Assembly (NCBI GenBank): GCA_030824495.1
Contig: JAVBXP010000027.1
Location: 1 to 64,000, forward strand
Direction: 5' to 3'
Source of the DNA: a bacterium
GTDB taxonomy: Bacteria > Pseudomonadota > Alphaproteobacteria > Caulobacterales > Caulobacteraceae
Length of the DNA stretch: 64,000 nucleotides
This document shows positions 56,435-64,000 of this stretch, piece after piece. The position numbers were made by a program, and so were the translations under genes. Every line of letters starts with the position of its first letter. The first letter of the stretch is position 1. Below the pieces are notes generated by a model that did not search any database, was not told the origin of the DNA, and saw only the letters and a program-made list of their open reading frames with translations.

Positions 56435-59050
56435 TCAGCCCAGACGCTTGATGGCGGTTTCCAGTGATCTTTCGCTTTCAGCGTAGTCCGCCCAGGCGGT
56501 GGTTTTCTTGAGCAAGGCCGGCGCGGTGCGGATGGTGTAGCGGAGCGGATCAAGGCCCGCCTTCACCTGGCTCCAATTCAGCGGGAAGGAGACGCTGGCT
56601 CCCTCCCTGGCCCGCGGCGACAAGGGCGCCACGGCGGTGGAGAGCCGGTCGTTGCGCAGGTAATCCAGGAAAATCCGCCCATTGCGCAGTTTCTTGGCCA
56701 TGTTGACCACGTAGCGGTCCGGCTCATCAGCCGCCATCTGCTCGCATAGCTTCTTGGCGAAGGCCTTGGCGATCGGCCAGTCGAGCTTTCCCTTCGGCGG
56801 GCTCAGCGGCGTCACGACGTGAAGGCCCTTGCCTCCCGTGGTCTTGCAGAAGGCGGTCAGCCCGACCTCCTCCAGCCGATCGCGCACGTCCCGCGCGGCG
56901 GCGACCACGTCGTCGAAGGTCACGCCGGGACCCGGATCGAGATCGAAGACCAATCGGCCGGGGATTTCCGGTTCATGTGGCCGGCAGTTCCACGGGTGGT
57001 ATTCGGTCGCCCCGATCTGGGCCAGGGCCGCTAGGGCTTCAATCTGATCGACCTGCAGATAGGCGGCATGATCGCCGCTGACTTCGACCTCGTTGATCAG
57101 CGGGGATGAGCCCTTGCCTGCATGGCGTTGGAAAAACTGCTCGCCGCCGATGCCGTCCGGCGTGCGGATGATCGAGCAGGGGCGGCCCTCGATGTGCTTC
57201 ATCATCCACGGACCGATTTCTTCCAGGTACCGCGCCAGTTCGAGCTTTGTCACAGGCTCGGGGGAGTCGGCCGAATTCGGCCAAAGCGCCTTGTCGGGGC
57301 TGGAGATGGTCACACCCATGACGACGGGTTCGCCCATGCTGGACTTTCCTTTCCGTGCCGCCGGGCGCGGCGTGGGTTCGGCAAGTTCGATGTCTTCTGC
57401 CGGTGCGGGCTTTTCCGCCTCGACCTCCCGGGCGGGTTTGTCTTCGCGAAGGCCCTTGAAGGACGCCTGGCGAATGTTGCCGTCGCCACTGAAGCCGGCG
57501 AAGGCGATCTCGGCCACGAGTTCCGGCTTGGCCCAATGCACATTGGCCGCCTTGGGCGGGGCGTTGGCGCCCTTGAACGGGCTCTTGCTGCTCGCCAGGG
57601 CCTCCAGTTTCGGCAGCACGCGCGCCACCGTCTCACGTCCAAAGCCGGTGCCGACGCGGCCGACATAGGCGAGCTGGCCGTCGCGATAGATGCCGGCCAG
57701 CAGCGAGCGAAGCTGGCCCTTTTCGCCGGTCCAGCCGCCAATCACTACTTCCTCGCCGTTCCGGCACTTGGCCTTGGTCCAGCTTTCGGAGCGGCCTGAA
57801 CAGTAGGCGGCGTCCAGCCGCTTGGAAATGATGCCTTCGAGGTTGAGCCGGCAGGCCGACTGCCAGACCGCCTCGCCGGAGGTTTCGAAATGCTCGACAT
57901 AGCGGATCCGGGGATCATCGCCTTGCAGCACCAGCTTCAGGGCCTCCTTGCGCTCGCGAAGCGGTAACTCGCGCAGATCAGCCCCGCCCCCGAACATCAG
58001 GTCGAACGCGAAATAGATCAGATCGCCGGTCTTCTCTTCCGCCAGCGCAGCCTGCAGCGCCGAAAAGCTCGGCTGGCCATCGTGGTCCAGAGCGACGGCC
58101 TCGCCGTCGAGGATGCAGTCGGGCAGGGCCGAGGCGGCCGCTGCGATCGCGCCAAAACGCTCGGTCCAGTCCAGGCCCTTGCGGGTGCGGACCACGGCTT
58201 TGCCGCCTTCGACGCGTAGTTGAAGGCGATATCCGTCGAACTTGACCTCATGGCCCCAGCCGGCTCCGTTCGCCGGTCGTTCAACTGATTTGCAGAGCTG
58301 GGGTTCGACGAAACTGGGCAGGGCCGCGGGCCGCAGTTTCGGCGCGGGGGGCGCAGCAAGCGGCTTGGGCGACGCCGTGGCCGATCTAGGCTTGCTCTGC
58401 CACACGTCGTCGGCGCGAGCCTTGGTCCTCTTCGCCTTCATGAACGGGGTCGGACCCTTGCCCTTGCCTTCGGCGATGGCCTCCATCGTTCGGCCTGAGG
58501 CTACGGAGGTGGCGTTTTTTGTCAGCAAGGCCTCGGCGTCGCCCTCCTTGGCGAACTCGTCGCGATGCTTGATCAGCAGCCAATTGTTGCGCTTGCCGCC
58601 GTTGCGATCATGTTTCATCCGTACAAGGACGAAGCCGCCATGCAGGCGATCGCCTTCGAGCACGATCTTCAGGTCGCCCTTTTCCAGCCCTTCATGTGGA
58701 TCGGTTCCCGGCTCTGGCGCCCAATAGCCGCGGTCCCACAGCATGACCGAGCCGCCGCCGTACTGGTCCTTGGGAATCGTGCCTTCGAAGTCGCCGTAGT
58801 CGAGCGGGTGATCCTCGACCTCGACCGCCAGCCTACGATCGTGTGGGTCTAGGGAGGGTCCCTTGGTCACGGCCCAGGACTTGAAGACCCCGTCCAGTTC
58901 CAGACGAAAGTCGTAGTGAAGCCGGCTCGCCGCGTGCTTCTGGATCACGTAGCGCAGCTGTTTCGAGGGCTGGGCCTTCTCCCGGCCGCTGGGCTCCGCC
59001 GTCCGGGTAAAGTCTCTCATGGACTGATAGCGGGCGAGCTTGTTCGCCAT
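56435..59050 (-). CDS. ligD: DNA ligase D (NHEJ)
   Basis: 871-aa multifunctional end-joining enzyme. Domain order is phosphoesterase (about 30-190; H39, H45 and D47 in [18 protein letters not shown]), ATP ligase (about 240-530; adenylated K270 in [11 protein letters not shown]) and primase/polymerase (about 560-871; [20 protein letters not shown] and the FLDYLRNDR end). It seals double-strand breaks held by Ku. ATG 59050 ([10 protein letters not shown]) is chosen; the conserved phosphoesterase domain begins near 58954, so the 218-base overlap with otsA is largely real. A longer start at 59152 is in frame. Confidence 0.94.
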   Translation of the reverse strand: MANKLARYQSMRDFTRTAEPSGREKAQPSKQLRYVIQKHAASRLHYDFRLELDGVFKSWAVTKGPSLDPHDRRLAVEVEDHPLDYGDFEGTIPKDQYGGGSVMLWDRGYWAPEPGTDPHEGLEKGDLKIVLEGDRLHGGFVLVRMKHDRNGGKRNNWLLIKHRDEFAKEGDAEALLTKNATSVASGRTMEAIAEGKGKGPTPFMKAKRTKARADDVWQSKPRSATASPKPLAAPPAPKLRPAALPSFVEPQLCKSVERPANGAGWGHEVKFDGYRLQLRVEGGKAVVRTRKGLDWTERFGAIAAAASALPDCILDGEAVALDHDGQPSFSALQAALAEEKTGDLIYFAFDLMFGGGADLRELPLRERKEALKLVLQGDDPRIRYVEHFETSGEAVWQSACRLNLEGIISKRLDAAYCSGRSESWTKAKCRNGEEVVIGGWTGEKGQLRSLLAGIYRDGQLAYVGRVGTGFGRETVARVLPKLEALASSKSPFKGANAPPKAANVHWAKPELVAEIAFAGFSGDGNIRQASFKGLREDKPAREVEAEKPAPAEDIELAEPTPRPAARKGKSSMGEPVVMGVTISSPDKALWPNSADSPEPVTKLELARYLEEIGPWMMKHIEGRPCSIIRTPDGIGGEQFFQRHAGKGSSPLINEVEVSGDHAAYLQVDQIEALAALAQIGATEYHPWNCRPHEPEIPGRLVFDLDPGPGVTFDDVVAAARDVRDRLEEVGLTAFCKTTGGKGLHVVTPLSPPKGKLDWPIAKAFAKKLCEQMAADEPDRYVVNMAKKLRNGRIFLDYLRNDRLSTAVAPLSPRAREGASVSFPLNWSQVKAGLDPLRYTIRTAPALLKKTTAWADYAESERSLETAIKRLG

Positions 59051-60461
59051 AGAGCGGTCCCTCGGCGGCTTTGCGGTGGGCGCCTGTCCGGATGGCGGCG
59101 AGCGCGCCCACATAGGCGTCCCGCCAGGCGGTGACGTCTTCGCGCTGAACATTGTCGAAGAGAGCGCGCCAGCGCGCGATTCGCTCCCCGAGCTCCATGT
59201 TGAGCGCCCGGTTCAGGGCCTCGGAGATGTCCTCGGGGCTGTTGGGATTGATCAGCAGCGCCTCGGGCATCTGGTTGGCGGCGCCGGCGAAACGCGACAA
59301 CACCAACACGCCTGGATCCTCCGGGTCCTGAGCGGCCACGAACTCCTTGGCGACGAGATTCATGCCGTCCCGCAACGGCGTCACCAGCCCCACCTTGGCG
59401 GCGCGATAGACGCCGGCCAGCTCGTCGCGGCGGTAGTTGCGGTTCACGTAGCGGACCGGGTTCCAGTCGATGTCGGCATATTCGCCGTTGATGCGCCCCG
59501 ACAGGGCGTCCAAACGCGCGCGGATCTCCTGATAGGCCTCGACCCCTTCGCGGCTGACCGGAGCGATCTGCAGCATCAGCACCTCGCGGCGCAGATGCGG
59601 GTGATCGGCGAGCAAGCGCTCGAAGCCGAGGAACCGTTCCTCCAGCCCCTTGGAATAGTCGAGCCGGTCAACACCGACGATCATCTTCCGGAAGGCGGTG
59701 TGGGCGGTCATCACGTCGTAGGTGCGATGAGCGCGCTCGGAATTGACCATCTCGCCGAACTCGGCGGCGTCAATGCCGATGGGGAAGTCGCCGACCTGAA
59801 CGGTGCGGCCGAAGGCGCGCAGGGTGTTCAGACCCACCGCGACGCCATCGGCTTCGCTCAGCACATATTCCTCGAACGCCTGGCGGTATTCGGGGGTTTG
59901 GAAGCCAACCAGGTCGTAAGCGAACAGCGCCTCCACCAGCTTCTTGTGGCGTGGCAAGGTGGTGATCAGCTGGTGCGCCGGCCACGGGATGTGCAGGAAG
60001 AAGCCGATCCGGTTTTTGACGCCCAGGCTGCGCAGCTCGCGCGCCAAAGGGATCAGGTGATAGTCGTGGATCCAGATTAGGTCGTCGGGCTCGATCAGCG
60101 GTCGTAGCGTCTCGGCGAAACGTCGGTTCACACGCTCATAGCCCTCGTCGAACGAGCGGTCGTAGGCGGTCAGATCCTGGCGATAGTGGAATAGTGGCCA
60201 CAGCGTCTTGTTGGCGTAGCCGTTATAATATTCGTTGAGGTCGGCCTCCTCGAGGTCGACGGTCGCGACCGTCACGCCCTCGACGCGCTGAAGGTTCAGG
60301 TGGCCGGTGAACTCTGGCGTGGTCTTGCCGCTCCAGCCGAACCACAGGCCCGAATATTCCCGCAGGGCCGCGGCGAGCGCCATGGCCAGGCCGCCGACGG
60401 TTTCGTCGCCCTTGCCGGTCGGCGGGTTGACGCGATTGGAGACGACGATCAGCCGGCTCAT
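58833..60461 (-). CDS. otsA: Trehalose-6-phosphate synthase with extended C-terminus
   Basis: 542-aa retaining glycosyltransferase (GT20) joining UDP-glucose and glucose-6-phosphate. Signature segments: [75 protein letters not shown] and [20 protein letters not shown]. Homologues usually end at about 455-480 residues; here the frame runs on for roughly 70 Pro/Arg/Gly-rich residues through the start of ligD. ATG 60461 overlaps the otsB stop (ATGA). Trehalose made here would protect against osmotic or desiccation stress. Confidence 0.94.
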   Translation of the reverse strand: MSRLIVVSNRVNPPTGKGDETVGGLAMALAAALREYSGLWFGWSGKTTPEFTGHLNLQRVEGVTVATVDLEEADLNEYYNGYANKTLWPLFHYRQDLTAYDRSFDEGYERVNRRFAETLRPLIEPDDLIWIHDYHLIPLARELRSLGVKNRIGFFLHIPWPAHQLITTLPRHKKLVEALFAYDLVGFQTPEYRQAFEEYVLSEADGVAVGLNTLRAFGRTVQVGDFPIGIDAAEFGEMVNSERAHRTYDVMTAHTAFRKMIVGVDRLDYSKGLEERFLGFERLLADHPHLRREVLMLQIAPVSREGVEAYQEIRARLDALSGRINGEYADIDWNPVRYVNRNYRRDELAGVYRAAKVGLVTPLRDGMNLVAKEFVAAQDPEDPGVLVLSRFAGAANQMPEALLINPNSPEDISEALNRALNMELGERIARWRALFDNVQREDVTAWRDAYVGALAAIRTGAHRKAAEGPLYGEQARPLSVHERLYPDGGAQRPGEGPALETAALRDPEARGEPASLRLSSGTGRGLQVLGRDQGTLPRPTRS

Positions 60462-61210
60462 TCTGCGGCCTCCAGCCAGGTAAGGGCCGCTTCGACGCCC
60501 TCCATTCGATAGGTGGCGGTGGTCTTTCGCTCGGGGCCGACCAGAATCCCGTAGCCGCCGAGCTGCTTGGCGGCGAAGAACCCATGTTCGTCGGTCAGGT
60601 CGTCGCCCAGGAAGATCGGTTGATGGCCGCGGAACGGCTGCTCGGTCATGAAGGCGCGGATCGAGTCGCCCTTGCTGGCGCCGGGCGTGCGCAGTTCGAC
60701 GACCATGTCGCCGGGTTGCAGGGTGAGACCGGTAAGCGTGGCGATGTGTTCGGCCAGGTCGATGACCTCCCGCGCCCGGTCAGGGGCCTGGCGGTAGTGC
60801 ATGGTGAGGCTGAGCGCCTTGTCTTCGATAAGCAGTCGCGGATCGCGCGCGGCGAACTCGCGCAGGGCCGTGCGCGCGGTGGTCAGGCCAGGATGGGGCG
60901 CGGCCTCGCCGATCACTCCGTGGGCGTCGCGGCGCACCAGGCCATGGATGGCGGCGACGCAGGTCACCCGGCTTTCAAGAATGTGGTCGATTTCGGAAAG
61001 CGAGCGGCCGCTGACGACCGCGAGCCGGCCGTCCAGGCGCTTGCCCAGCTTTTGCAGCAGGTCTGTGCGGCGCGGGTCGGGACGGACATCTTCCGGACGC
61101 TCGGCGATCGGCGCCAAGGTGCCGTCCAGATCAAGGAACAGTGCGGCGCCGTCCAGCGCCAGCCGTGCGGGGGGCTTGCTCAGCCCGATGCTCAATTCGT
61201 CTACGCTCAT
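60458..61210 (-). CDS. otsB: Trehalose-6-phosphate phosphatase
   Basis: 250-aa HAD-superfamily phosphatase that removes phosphate from trehalose-6-phosphate. Motif I is ALFLDLDGTLAPI, VVSGRSLSEI is motif II, and LGDDLTDEHGFFAA is motif IV; the lysine of motif III lies in the ASKGDS segment. ATG 61210 gives MSVDELSIGL, near the conserved region; longer in-frame starts seem less likely. It is the first gene of an otsB-otsA-ligD run, coupled to otsA by ATGA, and divergent from zwf. Confidence 0.93.
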   Translation of the reverse strand: MSVDELSIGLSKPPARLALDGAALFLDLDGTLAPIAERPEDVRPDPRRTDLLQKLGKRLDGRLAVVSGRSLSEIDHILESRVTCVAAIHGLVRRDAHGVIGEAAPHPGLTTARTALREFAARDPRLLIEDKALSLTMHYRQAPDRAREVIDLAEHIATLTGLTLQPGDMVVELRTPGASKGDSIRAFMTEQPFRGHQPIFLGDDLTDEHGFFAAKQLGGYGILVGPERKTTATYRMEGVEAALTWLEAAE

Positions 61211-61368
61211 GTTTACTTTCGCCCGAGAGCCACGAGGAACGCCTGCGGCCCCGGTTCGATCCAATTTCCTCGGTTCAACGGAATGAACCCGTGAGAAGGA
61301 CTTGACGTTGCATCCGCGAACGCAGCTATGCGCGCTGATAAGTGCAATCTCGCGAAAAGGTGACACCG

Positions 61369-62838
61369 ATGGCAGAGCAGCCTCTTGCCGATGTGATCGT
61401 TCTGTTCGGCGGCACGGGCGATCTCGCCCAAAAGATGCTCTTTCCCTCGCTGTACTTCCTGGACGCCGACGGCTTCCTGGCTGACGGGTTCGCCATCATC
61501 GCAACCGCCCGCGCCGAGATGAGCCGTGAGGCCTTCATCGCCGAGGTGAAGGAATCTGTCGGCTCACGCGCTGGTCCGGCAGGGCTCGACGCCAAGGCCT
61601 GGGCGCGCTTTGAGAAGCGCCTGAACTATGTCGGCGCCGACGCCACGACGCCGGAAGGCGCTGCGGACTTGAAGGCCGCCCTCGGCGAGGCGCGCATTCC
61701 GATCTTCTACCTGGCGCTGTCGCCCAGTATCTACGGCCGCGTCTGCGCCGCCCTGTCCCAGGCTGGCCTCGCCACCCCCAAGACGCGGATCGTGCTGGAG
61801 AAGCCGATCGGCCGCGACCTTGAGAGTTCTAAGGTCATCAACGGCGCGGTGGCGGAGGTGTTCCCCGAAGACAGCATTTTCCGCATCGACCACTATCTGG
61901 GCAAGGAGACGGTCCAGAACCTGCTGGCGCTGCGCTTCGCCAACACCCTGTTCGAGCCGCTGTGGAACAACCTGACCATCGACCACGTGCAGATCACCGT
62001 GGCCGAGACCGAGGGCGTCGGCGATCGCTGGCCCTATTACGACGAGTACGGCGCCCTGCGGGACATGGTGCAGAACCATATGCTGCAGCTGCTGTGCCTG
62101 GTTGCCATGGAGCCGCCGTCGGACATGGAGCCGGACTCCGTCCGCGACGAAAAGGTCAAGGTGCTGCGCTCGCTGCGACCGGTCACCCGCGCCGACGTTC
62201 AGACCGTCAGCGTGCGCGGCCAGTACACGCCCGGCGTGTCGGGCGGGGCTTCGGTGGGCGGCTACGAGGCCGAACGTGGTCAGCCGACCGACACCGAGAC
62301 ATTCGTCGCCCTGCGCGCTGATATCGACAACTGGCGCTGGGCCGGCGTGCCGTTCTTCCTGCGCACCGGCAAGCGCCTGCCCGAGCGGCGCACCCAGATC
62401 GCCATCCAGTTCAAACCGGTTCCGCACTCGATCTTCGACGGCGCGGCCAAGGCGGACCTCGCCGCCAACCGCCTCGTCATCGACCTGCAGCCGGACGAGG
62501 ACATCGAATTGCTGCTCATGAACAAGGCGCCGGGACTTTCCGAGCGCGGCATGCGGCTGCAATCGCTGCCGCTATCGCTGTCGCTGGCGAAAGCCTATTC
62601 CGGCCCCAACGCCCGGCGGCGCATCGCCTATGAGCGACTGATCCTCGACGTGATCCAGAACAACCGCACGCTGTTCGTGCGCCGGGACGAGGTCGAGCGC
62701 GCCTGGGAATGGATCGACGGCGTGGCGCAGGCCTGGCGCGATTCCGGCATGGCGCCGAAGCCCTATGCGGCTGGCAGCTGGGGTCCGGCCGGCGCCTTCG
62801 CCTTGATCGAACGCTCAGACCGCGCCTGGTACGACTGA
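61369..62838 (+). CDS. zwf: Glucose-6-phosphate 1-dehydrogenase
   Basis: 489-aa enzyme that oxidises glucose-6-phosphate to 6-phosphogluconolactone with NADP+ (or NAD+). Features are VIVLFGGTGDLAQKMLFPSL, EKPIGRDL, the active-site RIDHYLGKETVQNLL, the YYDEYGALRDMVQNHMLQLL block and FLRTGKRLPERRTQI. AAAGG upstream of ATG 61369 sets the start. In related Caulobacter genomes zwf usually heads an Entner-Doudoroff operon with pgl and edd; here a convergent membrane-protein gene follows and its end overlaps zwf by 76 bases. Confidence 0.96.
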   Translation: MAEQPLADVIVLFGGTGDLAQKMLFPSLYFLDADGFLADGFAIIATARAEMSREAFIAEVKESVGSRAGPAGLDAKAWARFEKRLNYVGADATTPEGAADLKAALGEARIPIFYLALSPSIYGRVCAALSQAGLATPKTRIVLEKPIGRDLESSKVINGAVAEVFPEDSIFRIDHYLGKETVQNLLALRFANTLFEPLWNNLTIDHVQITVAETEGVGDRWPYYDEYGALRDMVQNHMLQLLCLVAMEPPSDMEPDSVRDEKVKVLRSLRPVTRADVQTVSVRGQYTPGVSGGASVGGYEAERGQPTDTETFVALRADIDNWRWAGVPFFLRTGKRLPERRTQIAIQFKPVPHSIFDGAAKADLAANRLVIDLQPDEDIELLLMNKAPGLSERGMRLQSLPLSLSLAKAYSGPNARRRIAYERLILDVIQNNRTLFVRRDEVERAWEWIDGVAQAWRDSGMAPKPYAAGSWGPAGAFALIERSDRAWYD

Positions 62839-63284
62839 GGGCTCCGTGGCTGGGGAGGCCATATGCAGAGCGTCAGGAAGACGATTGAATTCACGACGCC
62901 GATGATCGCCATCAGCGGTCTCGGATCGAGTGAGGTCGCGACGCCAAGGAGCAGCGCCGTCATCAGGGCCAGTGTTGGGCCCAAGGCTATGGCGAAGGCG
63001 AGCGGGAGTGGGACGCCGAGGCTTCGGGCGCGCTTGGCTCCCAATGCGAGGGTCGGCCAGAAATAGAGCGCCAGCGCCGTCATCATGAAGGCCGAGCCGA
63101 CAGCCACGGTTGTGATCAGAATGGCTAGATCCGAGCCATGCAGATTTCCAAAAAAGGGTGTGACCAACGCGCTCAGCAGCAGCATGAGGCCGAGGATCAA
63201 GGCGTGACCCGTCATAAACGCGATCCTGCCAATTTCGCCGCGAAAGCTGAACAGGAGCGCCGGTATCGCAAGCAGTCGTGACAT
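62763..63284 (-). CDS. DUF805 family membrane protein
   Basis: 173-aa integral membrane protein with about four hydrophobic segments. The start LLFSFRGEIGRIAFMTGHAL corresponds to the DUF805 signature (FxFxGRIGR), though the middle is divergent. The C-terminus is a Pro/Gln/Ser-rich cytoplasmic tail that overlaps the zwf 3' end by 76 bases. ATG 63284 is preferred because the conserved motif follows at residue 10; ATG 63329 is in frame and neither has a clear ribosome binding site. Confidence 0.7.
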   Translation of the reverse strand: MSRLLAIPALLFSFRGEIGRIAFMTGHALILGLMLLLSALVTPFFGNLHGSDLAILITTVAVGSAFMMTALALYFWPTLALGAKRARSLGVPLPLAFAIALGPTLALMTALLLGVATSLDPRPLMAIIGVVNSIVFLTLCIWPPQPRSPQSYQARSERSIKAKAPAGPQLPAA

Positions 63285-63399
63285 GGAGCGATCATGCTTG
63301 GGAGACGTAAATCCATCCCTACGACTCATGGTTGCTGACTTGAGTTCGAGCCACGTTGCTGGCGACCCAACTGCGGCACGGCGCTAAGCTCCCACTTTC

Positions 63400-63416
63400 G
63401 GTTATCAGCGATAACC
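63400..63416. promoter_or_regulatory. Palindromic operator candidate before the monooxygenase
   Basis: GGTTATC-AGC-GATAACC is a perfect 7-bp inverted repeat with a 3-base centre, in an A/T-richer stretch followed by CTATATTG. It lies 99 bases before the monooxygenase start and would suit a TetR- or AraC/MarR-type regulator. Confidence 0.5.
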
Positions 63417-63514
63417 TATATTGATTTCGGTCAAGGAGCCGAGCCGGGCGGGACGTACCCTTCCGATGAAGCGAAAAGCGGACACAACCGCCAACAACAA
63501 AAGAACGGGAACGG

Positions 63515-64000
63515 ATGACCGGGACGGATACGCTTGCCGTGAAGGCGAAGGCCAAGACACAACACTTCGACGTCATCATCGTCGGGGCGGGCATTTCGGG
63601 GATCGGCTCAGCCTATCACCTGACCGAGCAAAGCCCGGGAACGAGCTTTACGGTTCTGGAGAGCCAGGAGAGCTTCGGCGGCACCTGGCACACCCACCGC
63701 TATCCTGGCATCCGGTCCGACAGCGATCTCTACACTTTCGGATATCGGTTCAAGCCGTGGAAGGGCACGCCCATCGCCACGGCCGAAGAGATCCTGGCCT
63801 ACATGGGCGAGGTGATCGAAGACCACGATCTGGCCCGTCATATCCAGTACAAGACCAAGATCACTTCAGCCCGGTGGTCCAGCCAGGACAATCTGTGGAC
63901 GTTGGAGACGGTGCGGACCGACACCGGCGAGGCCGGGTCCTTCACCACCAATTTCCTCTGGATGTGCCAGGGCTACTTCCGCCACTCCGAAGGCTACACA
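63515..64000 (+). CDS. Baeyer-Villiger-type flavin monooxygenase (5' part)
   Basis: First 162 codons of a larger gene cut by the window edge. After a short N-terminal tail (MTGTDTLAVKAKAKTQHF) comes the FAD fingerprint VIIVGAGISGIGSAYHL. Then SFGGTWHTHRYPGIRSDSDL and LYTFGYRFKPW, and later WMCQGYFRHSEGYT, match the flavin-containing monooxygenases of the Baeyer-Villiger class that oxidise ketones to esters using NADPH and O2. Substrate is unknown. A palindromic operator candidate lies upstream. The NADPH domain and C-terminus are outside the window. Confidence 0.88.
   Translation, partial: MTGTDTLAVKAKAKTQHFDVIIVGAGISGIGSAYHLTEQSPGTSFTVLESQESFGGTWHTHRYPGIRSDSDLYTFGYRFKPWKGTPIATAEEILAYMGEVIEDHDLARHIQYKTKITSARWSSQDNLWTLETVRTDTGEAGSFTTNFLWMCQGYFRHSEGYT

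Overview
This is 64 kb of GC-rich chromosomal DNA from an alphaproteobacterium, most probably a member of Caulobacteraceae (Caulobacter or Phenylobacterium type). The evidence is a cluster of TCA-cycle genes (mdh, sucC, sucD, sucA, sucB, lpd), an SOS box of the alphaproteobacterial type (GTTC-N7-GTTC) in front of an imuA-imuB-dnaE2 mutasome operon, a CtrA-like box near 41.9 kb, a serC-serA operon with a structured leader, an HWE-type sensor kinase, and DUF2794, DUF2237, COQ9 and HxlR/QorB neighbours typical of that clade. I found no rRNA, tRNA, CRISPR array, insertion sequence or prophage. The window reads as core chromosome with modest accessory content.

Layout. 0.2-8.5 kb: HWE histidine kinase, DUF2794 protein, Bax-inhibitor-1 membrane protein, ThpR phosphodiesterase, DUF2237, CitE-like lyase, a proline-rich exported protein, HIT protein, malate dehydrogenase, LprI-like protein, GNAT acetyltransferase. 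8.8-16.8 kb: sucCD, sucA, sucB and lpd, with a sigma70-like promoter and repeated GGCGTGGCGC boxes before sucC. 16.7-26 kb: GNAT, a divergent HxlR regulator/quinone oxidoreductase pair, a tal-DUF484-xerC operon, priA (with one zinc site degenerate), a DHA2 drug exporter and TerC. 26-33 kb: TetR/VOC divergent pair with a perfect palindrome, an exported CHAP peptidase, CorA, a pentapeptide-repeat protein, a dienoyl-CoA-isomerase-like crotonase, COQ9 and rpsU (apparently starting at CTG). 33-39 kb: ftsH, folP, an exported alpha/beta hydrolase, SDR, thiD and a nucleotidyltransferase-like protein.

39-46 kb: a small exported protein, a hybrid histidine kinase, a small helical protein under a CtrA-like box, a small membrane protein, then serC-serA. 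45.8-53.2 kb: ParB-like domain protein, an overlapping BNR-repeat/MoaD-like pair, and the SOS-controlled imuA-imuB-dnaE2 operon. 53-64 kb: exported carboxylesterase, Ku, an RcnB-like protein, ligD overlapping otsA out of frame, otsB, zwf, a DUF805 membrane protein and the 5' part of a Baeyer-Villiger-type flavin monooxygenase cut by the window edge.

Functional themes: the TCA block supplies the 2-oxoglutarate-to-malate section of the cycle. DNA repair is unusually concentrated, with the mutagenic translesion mutasome and the Ku/LigD end-joining pair within about 12 kb, the latter fused by overlap to trehalose synthesis. Serine synthesis is represented by serC-serA. Several long palindromic intergenic repeats are scattered through the window and probably belong to genome-wide families.
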